Positions 8,698-19,291 of a DNA stretch of 64,000 nucleotides are shown here, one piece after another. The notes beneath the pieces were generated by a model, which was given only the letters and a program-made list of their open reading frames with translations, ran no database searches and was not told where the DNA came from. Both the position numbers and the translations under genes were made by a program. Source of the stretch: Bradyrhizobium sp. 195 (GTDB lineage: Bacteria > Pseudomonadota > Alphaproteobacteria > Rhizobiales > Xanthobacteraceae); contig NZ_CP082161.1 of NCBI RefSeq assembly GCF_023101665.1, forward strand, positions 1 to 64,000, read 5' to 3'. Numbering within the stretch: the first letter of the stretch is position 1; the number at the start of each line of letters is the position of its first letter.

Positions 8698-9284
8698 AGC
8701 GATCGTCCCGTCCGCCCGTGCTGGAGCCTCGCCCCTCGCCGCGCCGTCGCGCGCTGAGCGAGGAGGAGCGCGAACTGTGGGAGGTCGTTGCCAAACAGGT
8801 CAAGCCGCTGCGGAAGCAGCGCACGGCGAAGGCGCATGCTCCGCCGCGCGCCGAGCCCTCATCCGCCGCACCGGTCGCGCGGCCTGCGCCATCGCCCCGT
8901 CCGCTTGCCGCAGCGCCGGCACCGCGCGCCGCAAAAGCATCCGTCCCGCCTCTGGCGCCGCTCGGCAAGCGCGAGCGGACAAAACTGTCGCGCGGCCGCA
9001 GCGAGATCGAGGCGCGGCTTGATCTGCACGGCATGACCCAGACGCGCGCCCATCGTGCGCTGACCGGCTTCCTGCACCGCGCCCATCATGACGGCCTTAC
9101 CTTCGTGCTGGTCATCACCGGCAAGGGCCGCAGCGGCGGCGAAAGCGGCGTGCTGCGCCGCCTTGTGCCGGAATGGCTGAGCCTGCCGGAATTCCGCGCC
9201 TTCGTCGTCGGCTTCGAGACGGCGCATATCGGCCATGGCGGCGAGGGCGCGCTGTATGTGCGGATCAGGCGGGCGAGGGGTTAG
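8694..9284 (+). CDS. Smr (MutS2 C-terminal-like) domain protein
   Basis: A 196-residue protein with a basic, proline- and alanine-rich N-terminal half (1-100) and a C-terminal Smr domain. The diagnostic LDLHGMT is at 109-115, TGKGR at 142-146, and ETAHIGHGGEGALYVRIRR at the end. Smr domains bind or nick DNA or RNA; stand-alone versions in alphaproteobacteria have no settled role. The start ATG overlaps the mltA stop (ATGA), so it is translated from the same mRNA. A palindromic repeat follows at the convergent junction. Confidence 0.9.
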   Translation: MKRSSRPPVLEPRPSPRRRALSEEERELWEVVAKQVKPLRKQRTAKAHAPPRAEPSSAAPVARPAPSPRPLAAAPAPRAAKASVPPLAPLGKRERTKLSRGRSEIEARLDLHGMTQTRAHRALTGFLHRAHHDGLTFVLVITGKGRSGGESGVLRRLVPEWLSLPEFRAFVVGFETAHIGHGGEGALYVRIRRARG

Positions 9285-9305
9285 CCATTCCGGCGGCTTC
9301 TCTTG

Positions 9306-9424
9306 CCTCTCCCGCTTGCGGGAGAGGCCGACGCGCGAAGCGCGGCGGGTGAGGGTTTTCTCCTCTTGGGGATCCCTCTGTGGAGATACCCTCTCCCCAA
9401 CCCTCTCCCGCAAGCGGGAGAGGG
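9306..9424. repeat. Palindromic repeat, family A, copy 1
   Basis: Two perfect palindromes bound the element: CTCTCCCGC-TTGCGGGAGAG near 9307-9326 and its partner near 9401-9424. The central part carries GGGTGAGGG and CCCTCTCCCC. It lies between the convergent smr and membrane-protein genes. The same layout recurs at 13064-13181 (inverted) and, truncated, near 43330-43411. Confidence 0.9.
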
Positions 9425-9434
9425 CGCACACCGT

Positions 9435-10559
9435 CTAAAACGGCCGGATGATTCCGACGCGCGGGATCAGCGTGAGGACGAAGCCGAAGATGTTGGTGTT
9501 CCGATCCTCCGCCGGTATCAGCGCAGTTTCCCGCTTTGCCGGCAGCATCTTCACCGCATGCAGGATCAGGAACATGCAGACCGCCCAGTTCGATATCCAA
9601 CGGGAATAGTCGAACACCATCGCGAACATCACGAGATAGGCGAGGCTGACGCCGATCAGCGCCGCGATCACGAGGCGCCGATGCGTCTCGCTTGCGAGCG
9701 CGCCGATCAGCTTCGCAAAATAGCGCCACAGCGGCGTATGCAACCAGATCAGCAACGCAAAGACGGGCACGCCGAGGATATTGTGCGGCAGGCGCCCCCA
9801 GGTGTCCAAAACCTCCTTCGCCAGCGGCTGGTACCAGATGTAGGCGAATTGCAGCAGGTCGGCTCGCGTCGGATCGGCCATCCGGCTCTTCAGATACGCG
9901 ACGAAATTCGCTTCCGGGACCGGCATCGTTCCCAGGAATTGCGCGGCGAAGAACAGCGCGGAGACAATGAGCAAGGCGAGGATGCCGAAGGTGACGTTGC
10001 TGCGATTGCAGCCGTAAGCGAGATAATGCCTGACCGCCACGATGGTGATGATCGTCGGCACATACATCAAGAGATGAATGTGGTGGATCAGCACGAGGAC
10101 GATCGAGAACAGCGCAGCCGTTGCAACATACAACAACGACCCCGCCGGCATCAGCAGCAGGATGAGCGCCAGCGTACAGCCATAGATGTCGAAATGGCCG
10201 AGCGTGTGCATGAAGTTTTTCAGGAAGAACGGCGAGCCCGCCATGAAGACGAACAGCGGCAGCGTTTTCGCGGTGAAGCCAAAGGTCTTCTGGAACAGCC
10301 TTGCGTACAGGCCGAGCGTCACCAGCCATGTCACCCCGCCGAGCGCGAACACGGACCATACCGGCACCTTGTCCGCGAACAACGCGACGATGGCGCCGAT
10401 CAGTGCGCGCTTGATGAAGCCGAAATGGTAATCGACCAGGAGATGGATGTAGGGGACGTAAGGCGGCAGCTGGATCTTGTGGACGAAGACGCCGGCGATG
10501 ACCGCAGCGTTGACCGCGAGCAGCAGGCGCCAGGGATTTTGCAGGATGCGTACGGTCAC
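9435..10559 (-). CDS. Polytopic membrane protein of unknown function
   Basis: A 374-residue protein with about eight to ten hydrophobic segments, for example LLLAVNAAVIAGVFV, VFALGGVTWLVTLGLY, LYVATAALFSIVLVLI, FGILALLIVSALFFA and VCMFLILHAV. Motifs such as GFIKRALIG near the N-terminus and LGHFDIYG are reminiscent of glycosyltransferase-like or EpsG-like membrane enzymes, but no catalytic signature is certain. It is 28 bases downstream of hslU on the same strand and so may be cotranscribed. I do not recognise the family. Confidence 0.75.
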   Translation of the reverse strand: MTVRILQNPWRLLLAVNAAVIAGVFVHKIQLPPYVPYIHLLVDYHFGFIKRALIGAIVALFADKVPVWSVFALGGVTWLVTLGLYARLFQKTFGFTAKTLPLFVFMAGSPFFLKNFMHTLGHFDIYGCTLALILLLMPAGSLLYVATAALFSIVLVLIHHIHLLMYVPTIITIVAVRHYLAYGCNRSNVTFGILALLIVSALFFAAQFLGTMPVPEANFVAYLKSRMADPTRADLLQFAYIWYQPLAKEVLDTWGRLPHNILGVPVFALLIWLHTPLWRYFAKLIGALASETHRRLVIAALIGVSLAYLVMFAMVFDYSRWISNWAVCMFLILHAVKMLPAKRETALIPAEDRNTNIFGFVLTLIPRVGIIRPF

Positions 10560-10587
10560 GCCGCATCAATAGCGTGGCCGCCCCAAA

Positions 10588-11892
<1,305 letters not shown>

Positions 11893-11941
11893 GGGACCTT
11901 AGCTAGGGTCAGTTGCGGGCCGGGACAAGCCGGATTTTACG

Positions 11942-12559
11942 TCAGATGATCGGCGGCCCGGATTGCCATTGCTTCACGGCATCGACCGGATGGATCAGCA
12001 TCAGGATATTGAGCGTCAGATTGTCGCGAATGTGGAGCGCCAGCATGATTTCGAAGGCGAGCCCGAGCAGGACCGTCGCGGACACAGGCAGCACGCGCGC
12101 GGCGAGGAACCCCAGCACCATGGCCAGATTGTCGGAGACGGAATTGATGATGCTGTCGCCGAAATAATCCAGCGAGATCGTGCCGGCGCGGTAACGTTCG
12201 ATGATGAAGGGCGAGTTCTCGACGATCTCCCAGGCGCCCTCGATCAGCATGGCGATGATCAGCCGCGCCGGCCAGGCCAGAGGCAGGAACGGCAGTCGCG
12301 CAAACAGCAGCCAGGTCAGGCCGTAGAACAGGAAGCCGTGCAGGACGTGCGAGAATGTGTACCAGTCGGCGATGTGCTGGGAGTTCTCCGAGCTGTTGAC
12401 CACGCCATGCCACACTTTGACATAGCCGCAGGTGCAGATCGGCACCCGCCCCATCGCAAGCAGGATCGAGGCCTGCAGCGCCAGCAGCAGCAGCGCGATG
12501 CCGACCCAGCCGAGCGGCGGAAATGCGGTCTTGGCGGTGGGGGTCGCGGCAAGCGTCAT
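11942..12559 (-). CDS. DUF2585 (UPF0314) membrane protein
   Basis: A 205-residue protein with about five hydrophobic helices and the conserved centre [35 protein letters not shown], then [21 protein letters not shown] and [18 protein letters not shown]. These match the UPF0314/DUF2585 family of Rhizobiales. Its function is unknown; the buried His, Glu and Asp residues suggest a membrane hydrolase-like or metal site, which is inference. The start overlaps the stop of the upstream GNAT gene by four bases. Confidence 0.88.
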   Translation of the reverse strand: MTLAATPTAKTAFPPLGWVGIALLLLALQASILLAMGRVPICTCGYVKVWHGVVNSSENSQHIADWYTFSHVLHGFLFYGLTWLLFARLPFLPLAWPARLIIAMLIEGAWEIVENSPFIIERYRAGTISLDYFGDSIINSVSDNLAMVLGFLAARVLPVSATVLLGLAFEIMLALHIRDNLTLNILMLIHPVDAVKQWQSGPPII

Positions 12560-13038
12560 GGGTCTCGGATCATCAGGAGTGCGGGACCATCGGGCGTGAC
12601 AATCTCGTGCTGCGGCACGAATCCAGCTTTCTCATAGGCACGAATTGCGCGCGGATTGGCGGGGCTGGGGTCGATCACGATGCGTGGCACGCCGCGGGCA
12701 AAGAGCTGATCGATGAAGGCACGGATGAAAGCGGAGCCGTGGCCGCATCCCAGCATGTCGGCTTCGCCGATGAACTGATCGAGGCCGCGGGTGCCCACCG
12801 GCTGCGGGCCGAAGCTGACGTGCCATTCGCCGATCTGGTAGCACTGCAGATAGGCGAAAGACCGGCCATCAAGGCTGACGATGAACTGCGCCAAATCAGG
12901 ATGCTCGAGGTCGCCGCCGACGAACTCGAGCGTCTCGGGATCATGCCACCATTCGGCGACATGCGGCGCATCCAGCCAGCGCCAGATCAGCGGCATGTCG
13001 GCTGGGGTCATCGGGCGGAAGGTGTAGGTGGGGGTCAT
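12556..13038 (-). CDS. GNAT-family N-acetyltransferase
   Basis: A 160-residue acetyl-CoA-dependent acyltransferase. The N-terminal strand [18 protein letters not shown], the acetyl-CoA loop [18 protein letters not shown] (motif A) and the C-terminal [13 protein letters not shown] (motif B) are clear. The sequence resembles the AAC(6')/RimJ branch, including [11 protein letters not shown] near the N-terminus, but the substrate cannot be named. It lies between hslV and hslU on the same strand and overlaps DUF2585 by four bases. Confidence 0.88.
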   Translation of the reverse strand: MTPTYTFRPMTPADMPLIWRWLDAPHVAEWWHDPETLEFVGGDLEHPDLAQFIVSLDGRSFAYLQCYQIGEWHVSFGPQPVGTRGLDQFIGEADMLGCGHGSAFIRAFIDQLFARGVPRIVIDPSPANPRAIRAYEKAGFVPQHEIVTPDGPALLMIRDP

Positions 13039-13063
13039 CTAGCAGCCATGGCGGTGCTGCCCT

Positions 13064-13181
13064 CCCTCTCCCGCTTGCGGGAGAGGGTCGGGGAGAGGGT
13101 GCCTCCACAATGGGACAGCCCCCAAGAGGAGAAAGCCCTCACGCGCGCCTTCGGCGCGACCTCTCCCGCAAGCGGGAGAGG
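13064..13181. repeat. Palindromic repeat, family A, copy 2 (inverted)
   Basis: The same two-palindrome element as at 9306-9424, in the opposite orientation. CCCTCTCCCGC-TTGCGGGAGAGGG opens it at 13064 and CCTCTCCCGC-AAGCGGGAGAGG closes it at 13181. It sits between hslV and the GNAT gene and so inside a same-strand gene run. Confidence 0.9.
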
Positions 13182-13224
13182 TTACAGCCAGTCCGGAGCG
13201 CCGCCATGGATTCACAGGTCGCCC

Positions 13225-13785
13225 CTACCCGGTTGCCAGGCTTTCGATGGTCAAATTGCGGTTGGTGTAGACGCAGATGTCGGCGGCGATGTCCATGGAG
13301 CGGCGGACGATGGTCTCGGCGTCCTTGTCGGTGTCGAGCAGGGCCCGAGCCGCTGCCAGCGCGTAATTCCCGCCGGAGCCGATCGCCATCACGCCGGCCT
13401 CGGGCTCCAGCACGTCGCCGGTGCCCGTCAGCACCAGGGAGACGTCCTTGTCGGCCACGATCATCATGGCCTCCAGCCGCCGCAAATAGCGGTCGGTGCG
13501 CCAGTCCTTGGCCAGCTCCACCGCGGCCCGGGTCAGCTGTCCCGGATATTGCTCGAGTTTGGCTTCCAGCCGCTCAAACAGGGTGAAGGCATCGGCGGTC
13601 GCGCCGGCAAAACCGCCGATCACGTCGCCCTTGCCCAGCTTTCGGACCTTCTTGGCGTTGGACTTGATCACGGTCTGGCCGATCGAGACCTGGCCGTCGC
13701 CGCCGACCACCACCTTGCCGCCCTTGCGGACCGTCAAAATCGTGGTGCCGTGCCAGCCCGGCGAGCTGTTCTGGGAATCCTGCAT
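13225..13785 (-). CDS. hslV: ATP-dependent protease peptidase subunit HslV (ClpQ)
   Basis: Proteasome-beta-like N-terminal-threonine peptidase forming the HslVU protease with HslU. The conserved catalytic start [10 protein letters not shown] appears at T14, so a 13-residue propeptide ([13 protein letters not shown]) must be removed between G13 and T14; E. coli HslV exposes Thr directly after Met. Other core motifs are [25 protein letters not shown] and [17 protein letters not shown]. Total length is 186 residues. The divergent hisB begins 197 bases away. Confidence 0.97.
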   Translation of the reverse strand: MQDSQNSSPGWHGTTILTVRKGGKVVVGGDGQVSIGQTVIKSNAKKVRKLGKGDVIGGFAGATADAFTLFERLEAKLEQYPGQLTRAAVELAKDWRTDRYLRRLEAMMIVADKDVSLVLTGTGDVLEPEAGVMAIGSGGNYALAAARALLDTDKDAETIVRRSMDIAADICVYTNRNLTIESLATG

Positions 13786-13982
13786 GAAGTACCTCGTTGT
13801 CCGGCCTGATTTAGGCGGTCGGGGCCAAAGGGACAACTGGCGCACAACGGGCCGTTCCGGGCCGAATTTCACTCACCATAGGCAGAAGTAGAGGTCCCGC
13901 CAGCCGTTCCCGCAGTAGCGAAGGGGGCATTTGGCTGTTAATAGACTGGCGTTTTCCGGCCAAACCCCAGCGAAAGCCTTCA

Positions 13983-14576
13983 ATGCGCACCGCGACGATC
14001 AAGCGTAAGACCAAGGAAACCGACATCGAGGTCACCGTGAACCTCGATGGCACCGGCGTCGCCAATATCGCGACCGGCATCGGCTTTTTCGACCATATGC
14101 TCGATCTCCTCGCCCGCCACTCCCGCATCGACCTCACGGTCAAGGCGGTGGGCGATCTGCACATTGATTATCACCATACCACCGAAGACACCGGCATCGC
14201 GCTTGGCCAGGCGGTCAGGCAGGCGCTCGGCAACATGGCGGGCATCACCCGCTATGCCGGCGTGCACATGCCCATGGACGAGACACTGTCGCGCGTGGTC
14301 ATCGACATCTCGGGCCGCCCGTTCCTGGTGTTCAAGGCCAACTTCCCCCGCGACAAGATCGGTGAGTTCGACACCGAGCTGGTGCGCGAGTGGTTCCAGG
14401 CCTTCGCCATGAACGCCGGCGTGACTCTCCACGTCGAGACCCTATATGGCGATAACAGCCACCATATCGCCGAGTCCTGCTTCAAGGGTCTGGCGCGGGC
14501 GCTGCGCACCGCGGTCGCGATCGATCCGAAAGCGGCGGGAGAAATCCCGTCCACCAAGGGCTCGCTCGGCGGCTGA
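13983..14576 (+). CDS. hisB: Imidazoleglycerol-phosphate dehydratase
   Basis: Manganese-dependent enzyme converting imidazoleglycerol phosphate to imidazoleacetol phosphate in histidine synthesis. The 197-residue monofunctional form lacks the HisB phosphatase domain of enterobacteria. The two metal-binding motifs are intact: [14 protein letters not shown] and [20 protein letters not shown]. It is the first gene of a rightward histidine run and is divergent from hslV. Confidence 0.97.
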   Translation: MRTATIKRKTKETDIEVTVNLDGTGVANIATGIGFFDHMLDLLARHSRIDLTVKAVGDLHIDYHHTTEDTGIALGQAVRQALGNMAGITRYAGVHMPMDETLSRVVIDISGRPFLVFKANFPRDKIGEFDTELVREWFQAFAMNAGVTLHVETLYGDNSHHIAESCFKGLARALRTAVAIDPKAAGEIPSTKGSLGG

Positions 14577-14633
14577 GGTCTTTCGGCGCGCGCCGCTTGC
14601 GGTATTACTGATTCCTAGGAACGGGGCATCACC

Positions 14634-15164
14634 ATGCCTGTCTACACAGTTCATGCTCCCTCCCCTGCCGGAGCCGATCTGCGCGCGACCGACAAGTTCG
14701 TGTTCGTGCGTGACGGTTTCCATGTCAAAGCGATGATCTTCGGTCCGTTCTGGCTGCTGTGGCATCGGCTGTGGCTGGTGCTGATCGGCTATCTGATCTT
14801 CGTGGCGGCGTTCAACGCGGGGCTGTCCAGCCTCGGTGTTGGACGCGGTCCGATCTTCTTCGCCGATCTCATCGTTGCGCTGCTGATGGGATTCGAGGCC
14901 TCGAGCCTGCGTCGCTGGACGCTGTCGCGCGGCAAATGGCGGCAGCTCGACGTGGTGATTGGCGACAACGAGGACACAGCCGAGCGCCGCTTTTTCGAGC
15001 GCTGGAGCCAGAAACAGCACGGCATCGTCAACGATCAATGGGCCGTCGATCGCGGCGGCCCGCCGCCGACCCGCACTGTGCCGGGTCAGCAATTCTCGAA
15101 TCCGCCGCCCATTCCGGCTGGCGGCATCATTGGATTGTTTCCAGAACCGGGAGGGTCAAGGTGA
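14634..15164 (+). CDS. DUF2628 membrane protein
   Basis: A 176-residue protein. [26 protein letters not shown], followed by helices [20 protein letters not shown] and [16 protein letters not shown], is the DUF2628 pattern. The C-terminal tail is proline-rich and soluble. The gene lies inside the histidine run between hisB and hisH and its TGA overlaps the hisH GTG. This position recurs in Rhizobiales, but no link to histidine synthesis is established. Confidence 0.88.
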   Translation: MPVYTVHAPSPAGADLRATDKFVFVRDGFHVKAMIFGPFWLLWHRLWLVLIGYLIFVAAFNAGLSSLGVGRGPIFFADLIVALLMGFEASSLRRWTLSRGKWRQLDVVIGDNEDTAERRFFERWSQKQHGIVNDQWAVDRGGPPPTRTVPGQQFSNPPPIPAGGIIGLFPEPGGSR

Positions 15165-15811
15165 GCGTCGCCATCATCGATTACGGTTCCGGCAACCTGC
15201 ATTCCGCCGCCAAGGCGTTCGAGCGCGCTGCGCGCAGCCTCGAGATTCCGCAGAAGGTCTTCGTCACCAGCGATCCGGACCAGGCCTATGGCGCCGACCG
15301 TCTGGTGCTGCCGGGCGTCGGCGCGTTCGCCGATTGCCGGCGCGGACTGGACGCCGTCAACGGCATGGTCGAGGCGATCACCGAAGCGGTGCGCGTCAAG
15401 GCGCGGCCCTTTTTCGGCATCTGCGTCGGCATGCAATTGATGGCGAGCCGCGGCAAGGAACATGTCATCACCGAAGGCCTGGGCTGGATCGGCGGCGACG
15501 TCGAGAAGATCACGCCGCGCGACGAGAGCCTGAAGATCCCGCACATGGGCTGGAATACGCTCGAGGTGCTCAGGGAGCATCCGGTGCTGAACAAGCTGCC
15601 GCTCGGCCCCAAGGGCCAGCACGCCTATTTCGTGCACTCCTACCACCTCAACCCCGCCAGCGAGGCGGACGTGCTCGCGCGCGCGGATTACGGCGGGCCC
15701 GTCACTGCGATCGTCGGCAAGGACACCGCCATCGGCACGCAGTTTCACCCCGAGAAGAGCCAGCGTTTCGGTCTCGCTCTGATCTCGAACTTTCTGCGAT
15801 GGAAACCGTGA
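15161..15811 (+). CDS. hisH: Imidazole glycerol phosphate synthase, glutaminase subunit
   Basis: Class I glutamine amidotransferase that supplies ammonia to HisF. The triad is visible: [13 protein letters not shown] with the nucleophilic cysteine, and [12 protein letters not shown] with the histidine and glutamate. The start is GTG at 15161, overlapping the DUF2628 stop, giving the standard N-terminus [13 protein letters not shown] and a length of 216 residues. A palindromic repeat separates it from hisA by 154 bases in an otherwise tight run. Confidence 0.96.
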   Translation: MSVAIIDYGSGNLHSAAKAFERAARSLEIPQKVFVTSDPDQAYGADRLVLPGVGAFADCRRGLDAVNGMVEAITEAVRVKARPFFGICVGMQLMASRGKEHVITEGLGWIGGDVEKITPRDESLKIPHMGWNTLEVLREHPVLNKLPLGPKGQHAYFVHSYHLNPASEADVLARADYGGPVTAIVGKDTAIGTQFHPEKSQRFGLALISNFLRWKP

Positions 15812-15833
15812 TGGGTTCGACGGCTTTCACCTC

Positions 15834-15911
15834 GTCATTGCGAGCGCAGCGAAGCAATCCAACGTCTTTCCGCGCCGGCAGTCTGGATTGCTTCGCTGCG
15901 CTCGCAATGAC
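15834..15911. repeat. Palindromic repeat, family B, copy 1
   Basis: Perfect 28-base arms at 15834-15861 and 15884-15911 (starting GTCATTGCGAGCGCAGCG) enclose a 22-base loop. It would form a very stable hairpin in the hisH-hisA mRNA. A longer second copy lies at 58811-58926. Confidence 0.93.
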
Positions 15912-15965
15912 GGAGTGCTTAGCTGACAAGTCCGTCCCCATGACGGGGACGAGAGCAGGTACGAC

Positions 15966-16703
15966 ATGATTCTCTTCCCCGCGATCGACCTCAAGAACGG
16001 CCAGTGCGTGCGCCTCGAGCAAGGCGACATGGCGCGCGCGACCGTGTTCAATCTCAATCCTGCGGCGCAGGCGCAGAGCTTTGCCGAGCAGGGTTTTGAG
16101 TATCTCCACGTCGTCGACCTCGACGGTGCCTTTGCCGGCAAGCCGGTGAATGCCGAGGCTGTCGAAGCGATGCTGAAGACGATCAAGATTCCGGTGCAGC
16201 TCGGCGGCGGCATTCGCGATCTCAAAACCGTCGAAGTCTGGCTCGCCAAGGGCATCACCCGCGTCATCATCGGCACCGCCGCGGTGCGCGACCCCCAGTT
16301 GGTGAAGGCGGCCGCGAAGAAGTTTCCCGGCCGTGTCGCGGTCGGGCTCGATGCGCGTGACGGCAAGGTCGCGGTCGAAGGCTGGGCCGAGACCTCGCAG
16401 GTGACGGTGCTCGAGATCGCGCAGCGCTTCGAGGATGCCGGCGTTGCCGCCATCATCTTCACCGACATCGCGCGTGATGGCCTGCTCAAGGGCTTGAACC
16501 TGGATGCGACCATTGCGCTGGCCGACGCCATCTCGATTCCGGTGATCGCCTCCGGCGGTCTCGCCTCGATCGAGGACGTCAAGGCGATGTTGACGCCGCG
16601 CGCGAAAAAGCTCGCTGGCGCGATCGCCGGCCGCGCGCTTTACGATGGCCGGCTCGATCCCGCCGCCGCGCTTACCCTGATCCGCGACGCGCGCAGGAGC
16701 TGA
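15966..16703 (+). CDS. hisA: ProFAR isomerase (HisA)
   Basis: (Beta-alpha)8-barrel enzyme that isomerises ProFAR to PRFAR. The 245-residue protein has the general-base aspartate in [15 protein letters not shown] (D8) and the general acid in [14 protein letters not shown]. The phosphate-binding loops QLGGGIR and [11 protein letters not shown] are present. It follows a palindromic repeat and precedes hisF by three bases. Confidence 0.97.
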   Translation: MILFPAIDLKNGQCVRLEQGDMARATVFNLNPAAQAQSFAEQGFEYLHVVDLDGAFAGKPVNAEAVEAMLKTIKIPVQLGGGIRDLKTVEVWLAKGITRVIIGTAAVRDPQLVKAAAKKFPGRVAVGLDARDGKVAVEGWAETSQVTVLEIAQRFEDAGVAAIIFTDIARDGLLKGLNLDATIALADAISIPVIASGGLASIEDVKAMLTPRAKKLAGAIAGRALYDGRLDPAAALTLIRDARRS

Positions 16704-16706
16704 CAC

Positions 16707-17480
16707 ATGTTCAAGGTGCGCGTGATCCCCTGCCTCGACGTCAAGGACGGCCGAGTCGTCAAGGGCGTCAACTTCGTCGATCTCAGGGATGCCGGCGACC
16801 CCGTCGAAGCCGCGATCGCCTATGACGCGGCAGGCGCCGACGAGCTCACTTTCCTCGACATCACCGCGACCCACGAGAATCGCGGCATCATGCTGGATGT
16901 CGTCCGCCGCACCGCGGAGGCCTGCTTCATGCCTGTCACCGTCGGTGGCGGCGTGCGCGAGGTCAACGACATCAAGACGCTGCTGCGCGCCGGCGCCGAC
17001 AAGGTCTCGATCAATAGCGCGGCGGTGTCGCGGCGCGAGTTCGTCAAGGAAGCGGCCGAGAAATTCGGCGAGCAGTGCGTTGTGGTTGCGATCGATGCCA
17101 AGCGGGTGAAGCGCCCGGGCGGCGACCGCTGGGAAATCTTCACCCATGGCGGCCGCAATTCGACCGGTATCGATGCCGTCGAATACGCCCAGGAAGTCGT
17201 CGCGCTCGGCGCCGGTGAGATCCTGCTGACCTCGATGGATCGCGATGGCACCAGGCAGGGATTCGACATCCCGCTGACCCGGGCGATCGCCGACAGCGTT
17301 CCCGTTCCGGTGATCGCATCGGGCGGCGTCGGCAATCTCGACCACCTCGTCGACGGTATACGCGACGGACACGCCACAGCTGTGCTGGCCGCCTCGATCT
17401 TCCATTTCGGGGAATTCACCATCCGCGAAGCCAAGGAGCACATGGCCCGGCGCGGACTGGCGATGCGCCTCGATGCCTGA
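16707..17480 (+). CDS. hisF: Imidazole glycerol phosphate synthase, cyclase subunit
   Basis: Barrel enzyme that joins ammonia from HisH with PRFAR to give imidazole glycerol phosphate and AICAR. The 257-residue protein shows [18 protein letters not shown] (D11), [27 protein letters not shown], and [15 protein letters not shown] with the second catalytic aspartate. It is directly after hisA. Ninety bases separate it from hisE. Confidence 0.97.
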   Translation: MFKVRVIPCLDVKDGRVVKGVNFVDLRDAGDPVEAAIAYDAAGADELTFLDITATHENRGIMLDVVRRTAEACFMPVTVGGGVREVNDIKTLLRAGADKVSINSAAVSRREFVKEAAEKFGEQCVVVAIDAKRVKRPGGDRWEIFTHGGRNSTGIDAVEYAQEVVALGAGEILLTSMDRDGTRQGFDIPLTRAIADSVPVPVIASGGVGNLDHLVDGIRDGHATAVLAASIFHFGEFTIREAKEHMARRGLAMRLDA

Positions 17481-17570
17481 CGACTCCCGTTCGCAAAAGT
17501 GCTACATGAGGCGACGGGGAATGGCCTCCGTGGCCAAGTCTGTTGCCAAGCGTGTTTCCGAGTAATTCCG

Positions 17571-17897
17571 ATGCCGCGTTTCACGATCCATGATCTGGCC
17601 GAGACCATCGACGCCCGCGCCGCCGCCGGTGGCGAAACGTCCTATACCCGCAAGCTCCTGGACAAGGGCGCCGAGCATTGCGCCAAGAAGTTCGGCGAGG
17701 AAGCAGTCGAAACCGTAATCGCAGCAGTCGAAAACGATCGCGCGCATCTGATCGCCGAAAGCGCCGACCTGCTCTACCATTTCCTTGTGTTGCTCAAGGC
17801 ACGCGGCGTAAAGCTGGAAGAGGTCGAGGCGACGCTCGAGAAGCGAACGACGATGTCGGGCTTGGAAGAGAAGGCGTCGCGCAAGGGCGGCAACTAG
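17571..17897 (+). CDS. hisE: Phosphoribosyl-ATP pyrophosphatase
   Basis: Hydrolyses phosphoribosyl-ATP to phosphoribosyl-AMP, the second step of histidine synthesis. The 108-residue alpha-helical protein carries the MazG-like metal-binding residues in [11 protein letters not shown] and [13 protein letters not shown]. The start is the ATG at 17571 ([13 protein letters not shown]); the frame is open upstream to 17499, but those codons do not match the family. It precedes coaA by 20 bases, the usual Rhizobiales order. Confidence 0.95.
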   Translation: MPRFTIHDLAETIDARAAAGGETSYTRKLLDKGAEHCAKKFGEEAVETVIAAVENDRAHLIAESADLLYHFLVLLKARGVKLEEVEATLEKRTTMSGLEEKASRKGGN

Positions 17898-17917
17898 TCG
17901 AGTGGAGAGGTCGCGTC

Positions 17918-18874
17918 ATGGATATCCGCGCACCCGAGCAGCAGTATAATCCGTACCGCGTCTATACCCGCGAAGAATGGTCGCGGCTGCGCGACGACAC
18001 GCCGATGACGCTGGAGCCGGGCGAGTTCGACCGGCTGCGCTCGCTGCACGACCGCTTGGACTTGCAGGAGGTCGAGGACATCTATCTTCCGTTGTCGCGT
18101 CTGCTCTCGATCTATGTCGACGCGATGCAGCGCCTGTATTACGCCGAGCGCCAATTCCTCGACATCCGCGACCGCAAGGTGCCTTACATCATCGGCGTCG
18201 CCGGATCGGTCGCGGTCGGAAAATCCACCACGGCGCGCGTGCTTCAGGCGTTGCTGGCGCGCTGGTCGCCCCGGCCGAAGGTCGAACTGATCACGACCGA
18301 CGGATTTCTCTATCCCAACGCGGTGCTCGAGCGGCAGGGCATCATGCAGAAGAAGGGCTTTCCGGAGAGCTACGACCTGCCGCTGCTGCTCAGCTTCCTG
18401 TCCGACATCAAATCCGGCCGCCGCCACGTGCGCGCCCCGGTCTATTCACATCTGACCTACGACATCGTGCCGAGCCAGTGGGCCGAGGTCGATCAGCCCG
18501 ACATCCTGATCGTCGAGGGCGTCAACGTGCTGCAGACCGGCAAGCTGCCGCGCGATGGCAAGGCGGTGCCCGTCGTCTCCGACTTCTTCGATTTCTCGGT
18601 TTATATTGACGCCGACGAAGCGGCGCTGCGGCAATGGTACATCAAGCGCTTCCTGGCGCTGCGTGACACTGCGTTCACCAACCCGAAATCCTATTTCAAC
18701 CGCTACGCGCTGCTGTCGGACGAGGAAGCCACCGCCACGGCGATCGCGATCTGGGAGCGCACCAACCTCGCCAATCTCGAGGACAACATTCTGCCGACCC
18801 GCCCCCGCGCGACCCTGATCCTGAAGAAGGGCGCCGACCACACGGTCGAGAGCGTGGCGCTGCGAAGGCTGTAG
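17918..18874 (+). CDS. coaA: Type I pantothenate kinase
   Basis: ATP-dependent phosphorylation of pantothenate, the first and rate-limiting step of coenzyme A synthesis. The 318-residue protein has P-loop [18 protein letters not shown] near 94-110, the DGFLYPN and GFPESYD substrate motifs, and [11 protein letters not shown]. It uses the ATG at 17918, shortly after hisE, so it is probably expressed with the his genes. CoaE, the last enzyme of the same pathway, lies at 4200-4799. Confidence 0.96.
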   Translation: MDIRAPEQQYNPYRVYTREEWSRLRDDTPMTLEPGEFDRLRSLHDRLDLQEVEDIYLPLSRLLSIYVDAMQRLYYAERQFLDIRDRKVPYIIGVAGSVAVGKSTTARVLQALLARWSPRPKVELITTDGFLYPNAVLERQGIMQKKGFPESYDLPLLLSFLSDIKSGRRHVRAPVYSHLTYDIVPSQWAEVDQPDILIVEGVNVLQTGKLPRDGKAVPVVSDFFDFSVYIDADEAALRQWYIKRFLALRDTAFTNPKSYFNRYALLSDEEATATAIAIWERTNLANLEDNILPTRPRATLILKKGADHTVESVALRRL

Positions 18875-18977
18875 CCGCGGCGGTCGGTGGACGGCCGTCT
18901 AAATTTCAGACTGAGTGTCTTTTGTTGCAGACCGACAAAGGGTATTCCGTTATGGAATCCGAAAACGCTGATGGCCC

Positions 18978-19271
18978 ATGGTTGATCGTCTCAGAAGCGC
19001 CGCCGAGCATCTCGAAGCACCGACCTGCCCGGATTGCCATATCGAGATGAGGTGGTACCGATCCGAACTGCTCGCGGACGAGCCGGTCCCAATCATCGCG
19101 CATCTCTTCGTCTGCCCACATTGCAAACGCGCGGCCCAGGCCGACACCATATTCAAGGCCGCCCAAGTCCCGCCTGAGAAACTTTCTGCGCCGCGCTTCT
19201 CGCTTATGCCCTATGAGGGCCGCCGCTCCTGCAAAGCCATTATCCCTTCGCTGATCCAGGCGAAGGTATAA
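18978..19271 (+). CDS. Small zinc-ribbon protein, function unknown
   Basis: A 97-residue protein with two CxxC knuckles, CPDC (C17, C20) and CPHC (C46, C49), separated by 25 residues: a likely zinc ribbon. The rest is short with no enzyme motif. It lies 20 bases before a PAS hybrid kinase on the same strand, suggesting cotranscription. I do not recognise a named family. Codon use looks like that of the neighbours, so it is probably real. Confidence 0.65.
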   Translation: MVDRLRSAAEHLEAPTCPDCHIEMRWYRSELLADEPVPIIAHLFVCPHCKRAAQADTIFKAAQVPPEKLSAPRFSLMPYEGRRSCKAIIPSLIQAKV

Positions 19272-19291
19272 TCGTAGGTTGGCCGGGAACA

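Noticed and set aside
15702..17441. 579-codon antisense frame across hisA and hisF
   Set aside because: Shadow frame; both sense genes are intact and conserved.
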